The notes under the pieces are model-generated. The model saw nothing but the letters and a program-made list of their open reading frames with translations, was not told where the DNA came from and searched no databases. From an uncultured Pseudomonadota bacterium (GTDB lineage Bacteria; Pseudomonadota; Alphaproteobacteria; RF32; CAG-239), in contig CACWKS010000013.1 in NCBI GenBank assembly GCA_902761535.1, forward strand, positions 1 through 35,420: a stretch of 35,420 nucleotides of DNA, read 5' to 3'. How positions within the stretch are numbered: position 1 is the stretch's first letter; each line of letters starts with the position of its first letter. The translations under genes and the position numbers were made by a program. Shown piece after piece: positions 1-7,428 of this stretch.

Positions 1-122
1 AATAACTACGCTCCCGATGTTTGCTCCTAAGTTTGTCTTGCTTCGCTGTCGCTAGCAAACAAACTAACTCGCTACACCCTACGGTGAAAAAACTTGCCTT
101 AATGGCAACTTTTTTATCCTCG
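1..122 (-). other. Structured tail fused to a tRNA 5' fragment (left copy)
   Basis: Read on the minus strand, this follows the truncated tRNA directly. It starts CGAGGA, then a 12-bp stem (87-98 with 104-115, one C-C mismatch, 5-nt loop) flanked by A and T tracts, then ACCG, and a second imperfect stem around 28-67. The word GCTAGCGACAGCGA (43-56) recurs as GCTAGCGTGAGCGA in the right-end copy, in the same order and orientation. No ORF is supported. The first hairpin also resembles a tRNA terminator. Because the sequence ends here, the 3' limit is unknown and an assembly artefact is possible. Confidence 0.45.
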
Positions 123-148
123 GCTCTAACCAACTGAGCTAAGGACCC
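123..148 (-). pseudogene. tRNA 5' fragment (acceptor strand and complete D-arm)
   Basis: The 26 nt comprise a seven-base acceptor 5' strand (GGGTCCT), TA, and a perfect D-stem GCTC/GAGC around AGTTGGTTA. This is the standard 5' third of an elongator tRNA. The anticodon arm, T-arm and the matching acceptor 3' strand are absent from the remaining 122 nt. The family cannot be fixed without an anticodon; the start is like Met or Ile tRNAs. A good promoter lies 15 nt upstream, so the fragment is probably transcribed. Confidence 0.6.
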
Positions 149-162
149 ATAGACTATCCGTC

Positions 163-191
163 TAGATAAGACAATTTTATCTTACAGTCAA
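163..191 (-). promoter_or_regulatory. Sigma-70-type promoter of the left tRNA fragment
   Basis: TTGACT (191-186), a 17-nt spacer and TATCTA (168-163) precede the tRNA start by 15 nt, a normal tRNA promoter geometry. The -10 hexamer is identical to that of the right-end tRNA fragment. It begins just after the nagB stop codon. Confidence 0.7.
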
Positions 192-200
192 GCAAAAAAT

Positions 201-986
201 TTATCTGCGTTCAATGCTGTTGAAATATTGCACTGTTTCAGATGGTAACTTGGTAGCAGCCTTATCATCACAAACCACAATTCCGTGCGGGTGCATTTGT
301 AATGCGGTAACTGTCCATTTATGATTAACCGATCCTTCAATTGCCTGATAAACTGCTTGAGCTTTATTAGCCCCGAATGCCATGATAATTACCTCTTTGG
401 CATCCATAATCGTTCCAACCCCGACAGTTAAAGCTTGGTGAGGAACATTGGTTATATTGTTGCCGAAAAAGCGTGAATTATCTTTAATGGTTGAGGGGGC
501 TAAAGTTTTAATGCGTGTACGTGATTGCAATGAAGAAAACGGTTCGTTAAAAGCGATATGTCCGTCACTGCCGACACCGCCCAAAAACAAATCTATTCCG
601 CCATAAGTCTGAATTGCTCGCTCATAATTTTCACATTCTTTGGCATAATCTTTGGTTAATCCGTTCAAAATATGGATATTTTTAGGATTAATATCGATGT
701 GATCAAAAAAATTGTGATACATAAAATAGTGATAACTTTGCGGATTGGTCGGTTCTAACCCAACATATTCATCCATATTAAAAGTTACCACATGTTCAAA
801 CGACACTTTTTTATTTTTGCATAAACTTATAAGTTCCTGATAGACTCCCAAAGGAGTCGAACCGGTCGGCAAGCCTAGGACAAAAGGTTTTTTGGCAGTA
901 GGCTTGGCTCTTTTTATACGATAAGCAATGTATCTTGCTACCCAAGTTGAACAATCATTTGAATTTTCTTTTATGATTACCCGCAT
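201..986 (-). CDS. nagB: Glucosamine-6-phosphate deaminase
   Basis: Converts glucosamine-6-phosphate to fructose-6-phosphate and ammonia, the last step of amino-sugar entry into glycolysis; cytosolic. At 261 aa it is close to the family length (about 266). Seen directly: the phosphate-binding [11 protein letters not shown] (38-47), NMDEYVG with Asp72, and [11 protein letters not shown] with Asp141, His143 and Glu148, all at the positions known for the E. coli enzyme. The ATG overlaps the nagA stop (TGATG), and an AAAGGGA ribosome-binding site lies inside the nagA end, so translation is probably coupled to nagA. It is the last gene of the motA-motB-nagA-nagB run. The tRNA promoter starts about 10 nt after its stop. 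Confidence 0.96.
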   Translation of the reverse strand: MRVIIKENSNDCSTWVARYIAYRIKRAKPTAKKPFVLGLPTGSTPLGVYQELISLCKNKKVSFEHVVTFNMDEYVGLEPTNPQSYHYFMYHNFFDHIDINPKNIHILNGLTKDYAKECENYERAIQTYGGIDLFLGGVGSDGHIAFNEPFSSLQSRTRIKTLAPSTIKDNSRFFGNNITNVPHQALTVGVGTIMDAKEVIIMAFGANKAQAVYQAIEGSVNHKWTVTALQMHPHGIVVCDDKAATKLPSETVQYFNSIERR

Positions 987-2143
987 CAGATTTTCCCTTT
1001 TACAAAATTACCTTTGATAATGGTATAAATCAAATCTAAATTTTTGTCCAGTACAATTATATCCGCATCATTCCCCGGCACTAAAAGACCGATATTTTTT
1101 TGTTTCATTATCTGTGCCGGATTGGTTGAAGTCATTCTTACCGCTTTTTCAATCGGAATTCCCCAAGATACTAAATTACGAAATCCGTCCAACATCGAAA
1201 TCGCCGAACCGTTCATAACATTATCTTTTTTGCGATAAAAACATTTATCTAAATATAAGTCCGGTGTCATTGATAAATCTGTCTTTGCCGGATAAAGTGC
1301 ATCAGTTATCATAACTATTTGACTTAGCGGTTTGCATTTCAGCAACAAATTAACCAAATTCGGATTTACATGCACTCCGTCACCGATAATTTCACAAGAC
1401 AATTCTGAATGAATTAATGCTGCTCCGACAACACCGGGCTCACGATGATGCATCGGACGCATGGCATTAAACAAATGAGTAACATGCATAATATTAGCCT
1501 GCATTCCCTCCATCATCTGATCATAGGTGGCATTAGTATGTCCGGCTTGCAAAACTATACCCTTACTGTTGCAATAAAGTGCTAATTCTCTCATGCCTTT
1601 TAATTCCGGCGCTATCGTCATATTAATTATTTTGCCTTTAGCTGCCTTATACAAGCGTTTCATATAAGTCAAATCAACCTTTGATAATCCGTCTGCAGCT
1701 TGAGCCCCCATTCTTTCAGGAGAGATAAATGGCCCTTCCAAATGCATTCCTAAAATTCTTGCCCCATTTTCTTTTCCCATAGCCTCAACTATTGCTTTAA
1801 TATTTTGCATCAGTTGCGATTCAATTTTAGTCATACAAGTAGGAATAAACGATGTAACTCCGTAATCCACCAAAGTCTTTGACATATGAAGAATTGATTC
1901 TTTTCTGCCGTCATCGGTTCCGCAACCTCCGATACCATGAATATGGGTATCAACAAATCCCGGCATAATATAAGCTCCATCAACATCGATTGTCTTAACC
2001 GATTTGGCAAATTTTCTTTGTCTGAATCTTTCTTCGTTATAAACATCAACAATCTTGCTGCCTTTAATATGTACTGCACATTTCGGCATTACCGAAAAAC
2101 CGGTAAATACATTGGCATTGTGCAGACAAACCTCCGACTGCAT
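986..2143 (-). CDS. nagA: N-acetylglucosamine-6-phosphate deacetylase
   Basis: Removes acetate from GlcNAc-6-phosphate, producing the NagB substrate. The 385-aa protein has the amidohydrolase fold signatures: DTHIHG (65-70, metal ligands), [15 protein letters not shown] (134-148, with the metal-ligand Glu136), GHTNA (His202), THLFNAM (His223) and TDA with the catalytic Asp281. Length is normal. Its ATG lies only 18 nt after the motB stop, with an AAGGGGG ribosome-binding site in that gap, so it is very likely in the same transcript as motAB. Substrate could come from recycled peptidoglycan or from chitin or mucin-type sugars; no transporter or kinase is in the window to decide. Confidence 0.95.
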   Translation of the reverse strand: MQSEVCLHNANVFTGFSVMPKCAVHIKGSKIVDVYNEERFRQRKFAKSVKTIDVDGAYIMPGFVDTHIHGIGGCGTDDGRKESILHMSKTLVDYGVTSFIPTCMTKIESQLMQNIKAIVEAMGKENGARILGMHLEGPFISPERMGAQAADGLSKVDLTYMKRLYKAAKGKIINMTIAPELKGMRELALYCNSKGIVLQAGHTNATYDQMMEGMQANIMHVTHLFNAMRPMHHREPGVVGAALIHSELSCEIIGDGVHVNPNLVNLLLKCKPLSQIVMITDALYPAKTDLSMTPDLYLDKCFYRKKDNVMNGSAISMLDGFRNLVSWGIPIEKAVRMTSTNPAQIMKQKNIGLLVPGNDADIIVLDKNLDLIYTIIKGNFVKGKI

Positions 2144-2161
2144 AATATCTGACCCCCTTAA

Positions 2162-2827
2162 TTAAAATTCAATACGTACAATTACGCGTCGATTCTTAAT
2201 ACGATTCTCCGGAATCGGCTCCCCATAAGGATTCATGTTCGGATAAGCCGGCGAAATTTCGGCCAACCCGACTGCCTTAAATCTGTTAATATCCATATTA
2301 TTGGCAATCATCGCTCTCACCACCGCACCGGCACGTGCTCCCGACAATTCCCAATTTGACGGTAACTCTTCAGATTCATTGGTATCATCTGTATGTCCTT
2401 CAACCACTATACGATACTTTTTATATTTATCTGAATTTAACAGCAAAGAAATTTTTTGAATAACCGGTATAGCATCAGCTTTCAAAACCACCGCTCCTTT
2501 ATCAAACAGATTTATTGAGGTCATTTCCAAAGTAGCCCCATTTGCATCTGAAGAAATAATCACACCGCTGTCTTCCAAATTAAGATCTTTGGCATCATTC
2601 AAAAAATTAGTCATAACGCTGCCTTGTTCTTCACCGCTTTGCGTCCCGCCAAAAGCTGCTGCCAAAGCATATTGAATTTGTGCCGCCTTACCTTTATCCA
2701 AACTTGATGATGCAAACAACACAATAAACAAAGCCAACAACAGCGTCAACAAATCCGAATAAGGAATAAGCCAAGTTTCGTCGGGATGGTCTTCGTGGGG
2801 CGGATGATCTGGTTTCTTTTTTACCAT
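2162..2827 (-). CDS. motB: Flagellar stator protein MotB (OmpA-like C-terminus)
   Basis: Peptidoglycan-anchored half of the ion-conducting flagellar stator. The 221-aa protein has a short charged N-terminus and one membrane helix (about 22-41) containing the ion-binding Asp25 in the motif IPYSDLLTLLLALF. A periplasmic OmpA/MotB domain (about 115-215) carries VEGHTDDT and NRIKNRRVIVRI. It is somewhat short for MotB, resembling the MotB/MotS type. It follows motA after 21 nt. No other flagellar gene is in the window, so motility is inferred from the stator pair alone. Proton versus sodium specificity cannot be told from the sequence by eye. Confidence 0.92.
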   Translation of the reverse strand: MVKKKPDHPPHEDHPDETWLIPYSDLLTLLLALFIVLFASSSLDKGKAAQIQYALAAAFGGTQSGEEQGSVMTNFLNDAKDLNLEDSGVIISSDANGATLEMTSINLFDKGAVVLKADAIPVIQKISLLLNSDKYKKYRIVVEGHTDDTNESEELPSNWELSGARAGAVVRAMIANNMDINRFKAVGLAEISPAYPNMNPYGEPIPENRIKNRRVIVRIEF

Positions 2828-2848
2828 AGCACTTACCTACCTAAAAAA

Positions 2849-3622
2849 CTAACTGTCACGCTGTGATTTACGTTCCGAAGTCGGAATAAATGATTGCAGT
2901 CTGGATTCAATAGCAATCGAAGAAGCACCCTCTTGCAAGGCTAATGCCCCTTCCAATACCATTCTTTTCATAACAACCTCTTCAGCATTAAGTTGTTTTA
3001 ATTTATTAGCAAACGGGTGCCAACACACATAACCGGTAAAAATACCCAGCAAAGTAGCCACGAAAGCCGCCGCAATAGAGTGTCCCAATTGGTTAATATC
3101 ATCCAAATTACCCAATGCCGCAATCAATCCGATAACCGCACCCAAAACACCCAAGGTCGGTGCATACATACCGCATTGAGAAAAAATCGCCGCTCCGCCG
3201 CGATGCCGTTCTTCCATTTGTTTAATATCCGAATCAACCACATTATAAATAAAATCGGCATTAAATCCGTCAGCCACCATAGTTAGAGTAGAGCGAATAA
3301 ATGGATCCGATACTTCGTTAGCTCGTTTTTCAATCGCCATAACTCCTTCTTGTTTAGCTGATTTGGCTACTGATACAAACAACTCTAAAATTTCCTGTTT
3401 AGGCGTAAAACTTCGCCCACAGAAAATAAGCTTCATCAATTTGGGAAAATGTTTAATTTCCTTCATCGGGAAAGCATTAAAAATAGCAGCAGCCGTTCCG
3501 GCAATAATGATCAAAAATGCCGCCGGATTAATCAATGCGTGCGGATCAGCACCTTTAAGGTACATACCTACACCAACCGCACCGATTCCGCCGATAAATC
3601 CGATCCAAGTAGATTTTTCCAT
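2849..3622 (-). CDS. motA: Flagellar stator protein MotA
   Basis: Membrane partner of MotB; a pentamer around a MotB dimer turns ion flow into torque. The 257-aa protein has four predicted membrane helices (about 7-24, 31-50, 155-175, 185-205) and a cytoplasmic loop rich in charges (about 70-140). The MotA hallmark YAPTLGVLGAVIGL (153-166) includes the conserved Pro155. An AGGAAAT ribosome-binding site precedes the ATG. It is the first gene of the motA-motB-nagA-nagB run. The 169-nt gap to the divergent lipoprotein gene must hold its promoter, but I could not pick a convincing -35/-10 pair. Confidence 0.94.
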   Translation of the reverse strand: MEKSTWIGFIGGIGAVGVGMYLKGADPHALINPAAFLIIIAGTAAAIFNAFPMKEIKHFPKLMKLIFCGRSFTPKQEILELFVSVAKSAKQEGVMAIEKRANEVSDPFIRSTLTMVADGFNADFIYNVVDSDIKQMEERHRGGAAIFSQCGMYAPTLGVLGAVIGLIAALGNLDDINQLGHSIAAAFVATLLGIFTGYVCWHPFANKLKQLNAEEVVMKRMVLEGALALQEGASSIAIESRLQSFIPTSERKSQRDS

Positions 3623-3791
3623 AACTTATTTCCTATAAAAAATTACCCTTTTACTCTGCATTATAGGATTCATAATTTAATTTTAGGTTAACATTAAAGA
3701 AAACAAAAGAAAAAACTGTATAAAAATTTGTCGGTAATATGAACCTTTTTTCAGCTGTTATCGTCTTAAGTGGTATGAAAGGAGAAAAGCC

Positions 3792-4022
3792 ATGCGTAAA
3801 CTATCTATACTTTTCTTATGCGGAATTTTAACCGCTGTAACCGGATGTGCATATTATCCAGATTACTACTATGATACCGGTTATTCCTATACATATACCG
3901 AACCGGTTCACAGAATAAGTATCTATAATTCATATCAACATCACAATCCGAAACCGGTAAAATTTAAGCATCATCCGGCTGAACATCATAAACCAAAGCC
4001 TCATCATTCACATCGCCATTGA
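3792..4022 (+). CDS. Small His/Tyr-rich lipoprotein
   Basis: A 76-aa protein with a type II signal peptide: MRK, a hydrophobic core (about 4-17), and lipobox AVTGC with the lipidated Cys19. The mature part is first Tyr-rich (YYPDYYYDTGYSYTYTE) and then Pro/Lys/His-rich, ending HHSHRH with several HH pairs. A strong AAGGAG ribosome-binding site supports the start. I do not recognise a family. The His pairs suggest metal binding or a surface-exposed basic tail, but this is inference from composition. It is divergent from motA and upstream of an unrelated orphan with its own promoter. Lnt, which completes lipoprotein acylation, is also in this window. Confidence 0.8.
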   Translation: MRKLSILFLCGILTAVTGCAYYPDYYYDTGYSYTYTEPVHRISIYNSYQHHNPKPVKFKHHPAEHHKPKPHHSHRH

Positions 4023-4058
4023 CCTAATTGTTGAGCTTGCCATCCGGGTTTATAAAAC

Positions 4059-4086
4059 TTGACAAAACAAATAAATAATATATAAA
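4059..4086 (+). promoter_or_regulatory. Promoter of the 335-aa orphan
   Basis: TTGACA (4059-4064), a 16-nt spacer and TATAAA (4081-4086) lie 42 nt before the next ATG. Both hexamers are near consensus. There is no obvious operator. Confidence 0.65.
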
Positions 4087-4127
4087 GGCAACAGAATAAA
4101 ATTATTAACAAATTAATATTAATCATT

Positions 4128-5135
4128 ATGACTTACAAAGAAGCAATAACACCGGAAGTTATGGCTAAGATACAAGCTGAACAACCTTTGACTGAAGCTG
4201 AGCAACTCCGTCTTATCCATGCTCCGAGTAAAGTCTATTATAGCGACTATTCTTCAGACGAAGAGGTAAATGTCGCTCAAAGCGATTACATCGACTTGCT
4301 AAAACAGTGTGTCAAATATCATCAATTTGATGCCGCTGTTGAACAACAAATGCTGCAAGATTACGTTAATTGTGAAGGGGTTTATCACAGTCCTTTCAAA
4401 GATAACTTCTTTGCTGATATTAAAATTTGGGTTCATGCCTGTTATTATCTGCTTAACGACTACGCAAAGCATCATAGGTTTCATCCCGAAGTTGAGGTAG
4501 AATTCGTCAATATGTATCTCGACGTGCGCTATGGTAAACGCAAAGGTCGCTCATTACGTGAGATATTCGATACCTATTGTAGACATAGCATGCAGCTTGA
4601 CGGAAAAATTGAGTTTATCAAGAAAGCCAATGCTACGGACCTATGGAATCTCGTTAATTGCGAGTATTTCTATATTGAGGCTGAGGCTGAAGCAGAGTTT
4701 ATCCGGCAACGAGACAGGTTTAGCGATGAAAAGGTATATATCGACGACGATTCCCGTTCTGTACATCGTTCGTATTATATCCCCAAAAAACGCTTTGATG
4801 ATGCATTTAAATTGCATCTTAAAAAACTAAGAGAGTATCCTTCTCATCCAACCCATCTCGCTCAAGAAGCTTTGCTCGATTCCGGTTATACGGACCTGAT
4901 AGAGTTTTATGAAAGTTATTTCAACCGAAAACTCATTCCTATGTATCGCTTTGAAATTGACATGCTTTCGCAAATTCTTCGAGATATACAACGAGGACAT
5001 GATTGGGAAAAGGATTTCTATAAATTTATTAAAAAGCGCCTGCGGCCCAAAACAGAACAAGAACTGCTAAAACCGGAATACGCGCTGCTGCTCCCCATGT
5101 ATGAAGCAAAATGGGGTCCGATAAAGGAAGGCTAA
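4128..5135 (+). CDS. Orphan protein with internal His/Glu helical repeats
   Basis: A 335-aa soluble, highly charged protein with no signal peptide or membrane helix; I do not recognise a family. It has an internal repeat: CVKYHQFDAAVEQQML (61-76) aligns with YAKHHRFHPEVEVEFV (112-127), sharing K-x-H-x-F and V-E. A weaker third copy is near 150-164 (YCRHSMQLDGKIEFI). An EAEAEAE run is at about 184-190. The pattern suggests an alpha-helical repeat protein, perhaps for protein binding. It has its own promoter and a terminator overlapping its stop codon, so it is monocistronic. Base composition is like its neighbours; nothing shows recent transfer. Confidence 0.8.
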   Translation: MTYKEAITPEVMAKIQAEQPLTEAEQLRLIHAPSKVYYSDYSSDEEVNVAQSDYIDLLKQCVKYHQFDAAVEQQMLQDYVNCEGVYHSPFKDNFFADIKIWVHACYYLLNDYAKHHRFHPEVEVEFVNMYLDVRYGKRKGRSLREIFDTYCRHSMQLDGKIEFIKKANATDLWNLVNCEYFYIEAEAEAEFIRQRDRFSDEKVYIDDDSRSVHRSYYIPKKRFDDAFKLHLKKLREYPSHPTHLAQEALLDSGYTDLIEFYESYFNRKLIPMYRFEIDMLSQILRDIQRGHDWEKDFYKFIKKRLRPKTEQELLKPEYALLLPMYEAKWGPIKEG

Positions 5136-5152
5136 AGACCTTCCTTTATTTT
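5123..5152 (+). terminator. Rho-independent terminator of the orphan gene
   Basis: Perfect 9-bp stem AAAGGAAGG (5123-5131) / CCTTCCTTT (5139-5147) with a 7-nt loop, followed by a T-rich run. The upstream arm overlaps the last codons and the TAA stop (5133-5135) sits in the loop. Confidence 0.85.
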
Positions 5153-5304
5153 TTTAATTTTTATAATACAATGTAAAAGTTTTATTGCTTCTGCAATATA
5201 GAGGGATAAAAAAATTGCCGTGCAAAATTGTGGAAAATAACTTGCGGTTGAAATTATAAAGTCACAAACTTATAATAAATATGCCAATATAAAGGAAATA
5301 AGTC

Positions 5305-6717
5305 ATGTTATTATTCTTATCAGCCGTTTTATTACTTTTGTGCGGTTATCTCATCTACGGAACCATTGTTGAGCGTGTTTTCGGAGCTGACGATAAACGT
5401 CCGACACCTGCTATTGAACTTTGCGATAATGTGGATTTTATGCCATTGTCGGATTGGCGGGTTTTTCTTATTCAGTTTCTCAATATTGCCGGATTAGGTC
5501 CGGTGTTCGGAGCTATTTTAGGAGCCCTTTACGGACCGGTGGCTTTGTTTTGGATTGTCTTAGGTTCAATTTTTGCCGGCGGTGTTCACGATTATATGGC
5601 AGGAATGATATCATTGCGTGAAAAAGGTTCCTCATTGGTTCAAATCATTGAAAAATACATGGGCAGAAATTTTAGAATTATTTCAATGATATTTATGATT
5701 GGTTTTTTGCTATTATTGGGTGCGGTGTTTGCTTTGGCTCCGGCTCGTATGCTTGCATCGTTGTCGGGTTGGGACTTTAGCTGGTGGATTGTTGTTATTT
5801 TCGGATATTACTTTTTAGCAACACTATTACCGATTGATAAAATTATCGGCAGATTCTATCCTCTTTTTGCCTTAATGTTGATAGGTGTCACTTTTGCTTT
5901 AATGTTTGCTTTGTTCTTAAATGGTGAAGATTTTTATCATCAAATAAGTTTTGCCAACCAACATCCGCAAAACCTGCCCATTTTTCCGCTTATGTTTGTA
6001 ACCATTGCTTGCGGGGCATTGAGCGGTTTTCATGCTACTCAATCTCCGTTAATGTCGCGTTGTTTGAGTAAAGAAAGTCGCGGCAGAGCTATTTTCTACG
6101 GTGCGATGATAACCGAAGGAATAGTGGCATTAATTTGGGCAACTTTAGGCTTAACTTTTTATCCTGATACCCAACATTTGCTTTCTATTATATCTGCTGA
6201 AGGTCCGGGAGGAGTTGTTTCCCAAATATCTTCCGGATATCTCGGTGCCGTAGGAGGAAGTTTGGCGGTGTTATCGGTTATAATTTTATCGATAACATCC
6301 GGTGATACGGCTTTTCGCTCGGCTCGCTTAACCATTGGTGACTATTGCATAAAAAACAAGAACACTCTTATCAAACGAATTATCATCAGCTTATTGGTTC
6401 TTTCAGGTGGAATTGCTTTAAGTTTCTTTGATTTGACGGTGATTTGGACTTATTTTGGATGGGCAAATCAATGCCTTGCGGCAATTGTTTTATGGACGGC
6501 CAGTTTTTATCTGCAAAAAAACGGTAAATTTTATTGGATAACATTATTACCGGCCGGTTTTATCAGTGCCGTTTGTATATCTTATATTATGTATGATAAA
6601 ATAGGTTTTCATCTCTCTGTATCCCTGTCCGCATGGACTGGATGGATTATCGCCGCTGTTATGGTACTCACATTTGTATTATTAAAACATAAAAAGGACA
6701 AAAAGCATGAGCTATAA
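5305..6717 (+). CDS. cstA: CstA-family transporter (carbon starvation protein type)
   Basis: An inner-membrane protein of 470 aa with about 12 hydrophobic segments. It has the CstA landmarks: N-terminal LLCGYLIYG, PLSDWRVFLIQFLNIAGLGPVFGAI, GPVALFWIVLG, GGVHDYMAGM, and GFHATQSPLMSRC. It belongs to the short CstA type (about 470-480 aa, against about 700 in E. coli). Family members are linked to peptide or pyruvate uptake, so substrate here is uncertain. An AAGGAAAT ribosome-binding site supports the start. The 169-nt upstream gap is AT-rich with no promoter I would defend. There is no BtsSR-type sensor pair nearby and no clear terminator after the TAA. Confidence 0.88.
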   Translation: MLLFLSAVLLLLCGYLIYGTIVERVFGADDKRPTPAIELCDNVDFMPLSDWRVFLIQFLNIAGLGPVFGAILGALYGPVALFWIVLGSIFAGGVHDYMAGMISLREKGSSLVQIIEKYMGRNFRIISMIFMIGFLLLLGAVFALAPARMLASLSGWDFSWWIVVIFGYYFLATLLPIDKIIGRFYPLFALMLIGVTFALMFALFLNGEDFYHQISFANQHPQNLPIFPLMFVTIACGALSGFHATQSPLMSRCLSKESRGRAIFYGAMITEGIVALIWATLGLTFYPDTQHLLSIISAEGPGGVVSQISSGYLGAVGGSLAVLSVIILSITSGDTAFRSARLTIGDYCIKNKNTLIKRIIISLLVLSGGIALSFFDLTVIWTYFGWANQCLAAIVLWTASFYLQKNGKFYWITLLPAGFISAVCISYIMYDKIGFHLSVSLSAWTGWIIAAVMVLTFVLLKHKKDKKHEL

Positions 6718-6810
6718 ACCCAAAGAAAAAAATTAAAATCAATTTTTGTGATTTTTACAAAAATTTTGATGCAAAAGATAATTATATTATTAATATATTA
6801 AATAACCATT

Positions 6811-6951
6811 ATGATATGGAATTTTCAGATACGCCGGATTTTTTATTTTATTCGTGTTTTAGATAATGACACTGATAAATATCTGGCAATGCTCCGAGAA
6901 AACCCGATGCAACCAAATTTTGATTTCGAACAACAAATTAAAGTTGTTTGA
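6811..6951 (+). CDS. Possible 46-aa ORF or gene remnant
   Basis: An ATG-initiated frame of 46 codons encodes MIWNFQIRRIFYFIRVLDND, then a polar stretch ending NFDFEQQIKVV. It has no good ribosome-binding site. Its TGA stop lies inside the TTGACT box of the degenerate tRNA-Arg copy. The polar half reads like real protein, so it may be the end of a decayed gene. It sits in the 448-nt stretch 6718-7165, whose only other contents are the tRNA relic and a terminator-like hairpin. Low confidence. Confidence 0.25.
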   Translation: MIWNFQIRRIFYFIRVLDNDTDKYLAMLRENPMQPNFDFEQQIKVV

Positions 6952-6990
6952 CTTTACCATAAATTATGCTTTTACTTATAACGTTGCAAT

Positions 6991-7067
6991 GATTTCGTAG
7001 CTCAACTGGATAGAGCAACAGCTTTCTAGGCTGTGTGTCGGTCGTTAGAATTGCCCCGATATCGCCA
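6991..7067 (+). pseudogene. Degenerate duplicate of tRNA-Arg(TCT)
   Basis: Aligned by eye with the intact tRNA at 8293-8369, this 77-nt copy differs at about 10 positions. It keeps the TCT anticodon, the ACAGC/GCTGT stem, the D-arm and CCA. It has a T-T mismatch in the acceptor stem, a T-stem broken by GGTCG facing TGCCC, and TTAGAAT instead of the near-invariant TTCGAAT T-loop. About 43 nt of upstream promoter region (TTGACTTTACC onward) are duplicated too, with one 1-nt indel. It is most likely a decaying paralogue; whether it is transcribed is open. Confidence 0.75.
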
Positions 7068-7109
7068 ATCAAATTCAAATTTTTTGAACGTCACAAAATT
7101 CGCCACGAT

Positions 7110-7135
7110 AAAACTCTTTTCATTGGAGTTTTTTT
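7110..7135 (+). terminator. Terminator-like hairpin after the tRNA relic
   Basis: AAAACTC (7110-7116) pairs with GAGTTTT (7126-7132), followed by more T residues. It is 43 nt beyond the degenerate tRNA-Arg copy, which suggests the relic was, or is, a complete transcription unit. Confidence 0.55.
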
Positions 7136-7165
7136 ATGAGAAAATTAGGATAAATTTCAAAAGAC

Positions 7166-7369
7166 TTAATCTTGTCCTCCGCCGCAGACTTTGCAAGGGC
7201 GAGCGCCGAATTCAAGTGCTTTGTCAAGAGTGGTTTTGATGCAATTTCTGGTGCAGCGATGCGCCCACATACAATCAGGGCTGTGGTATATCAGACGCTG
7301 GGTGTTTAAAACTACAGGCAAAGCTATGATAAATAACCCTAAAAGAAAAAATATTTTTCGCATTTTCAT
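7166..7369 (-). CDS. Small exported Cys-rich protein, Ada-type zinc-site-like
   Basis: A 67-aa protein with an N-terminal hydrophobic helix (about 5-21) that could be a signal anchor or signal peptide. A compact Cys/His domain follows: YHSPDC (28-33), AHRCTRNC, and EFGARPCKVCGG near the end. The pattern of an early His-x3-Cys, a G-x-RPCKVC end and about 25 residues between resembles short Ada-like zinc-binding domains; this is from memory of the motif and not verified. It lies 59 nt downstream of the dipeptidase-like gene on the same strand, so co-transcription is likely. The ribosome-binding site is weak, and the third codon is also an ATG (7363). Confidence 0.6.
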   Translation of the reverse strand: MKMRKIFFLLGLFIIALPVVLNTQRLIYHSPDCMWAHRCTRNCIKTTLDKALEFGARPCKVCGGGQD

Positions 7370-7428
7370 TTCACTAATTATCTAGCAGTGGTGTAAACGA
7401 TAGAGCAAGTTTGCCTCTCACAGGTAAA

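Noticed and set aside
1..120. CRISPR repeat or attC-type recombination site
   Set aside because: The dyads are not regularly spaced direct repeats, no cas or integrase gene is present, and the structure is tied to the tRNA fragment.
7033..7239. A 68-codon frame starting inside the degenerate tRNA
   Set aside because: It begins in the tRNA relic and runs antisense into the Cys-rich gene; no ribosome-binding site and no protein-like pattern.
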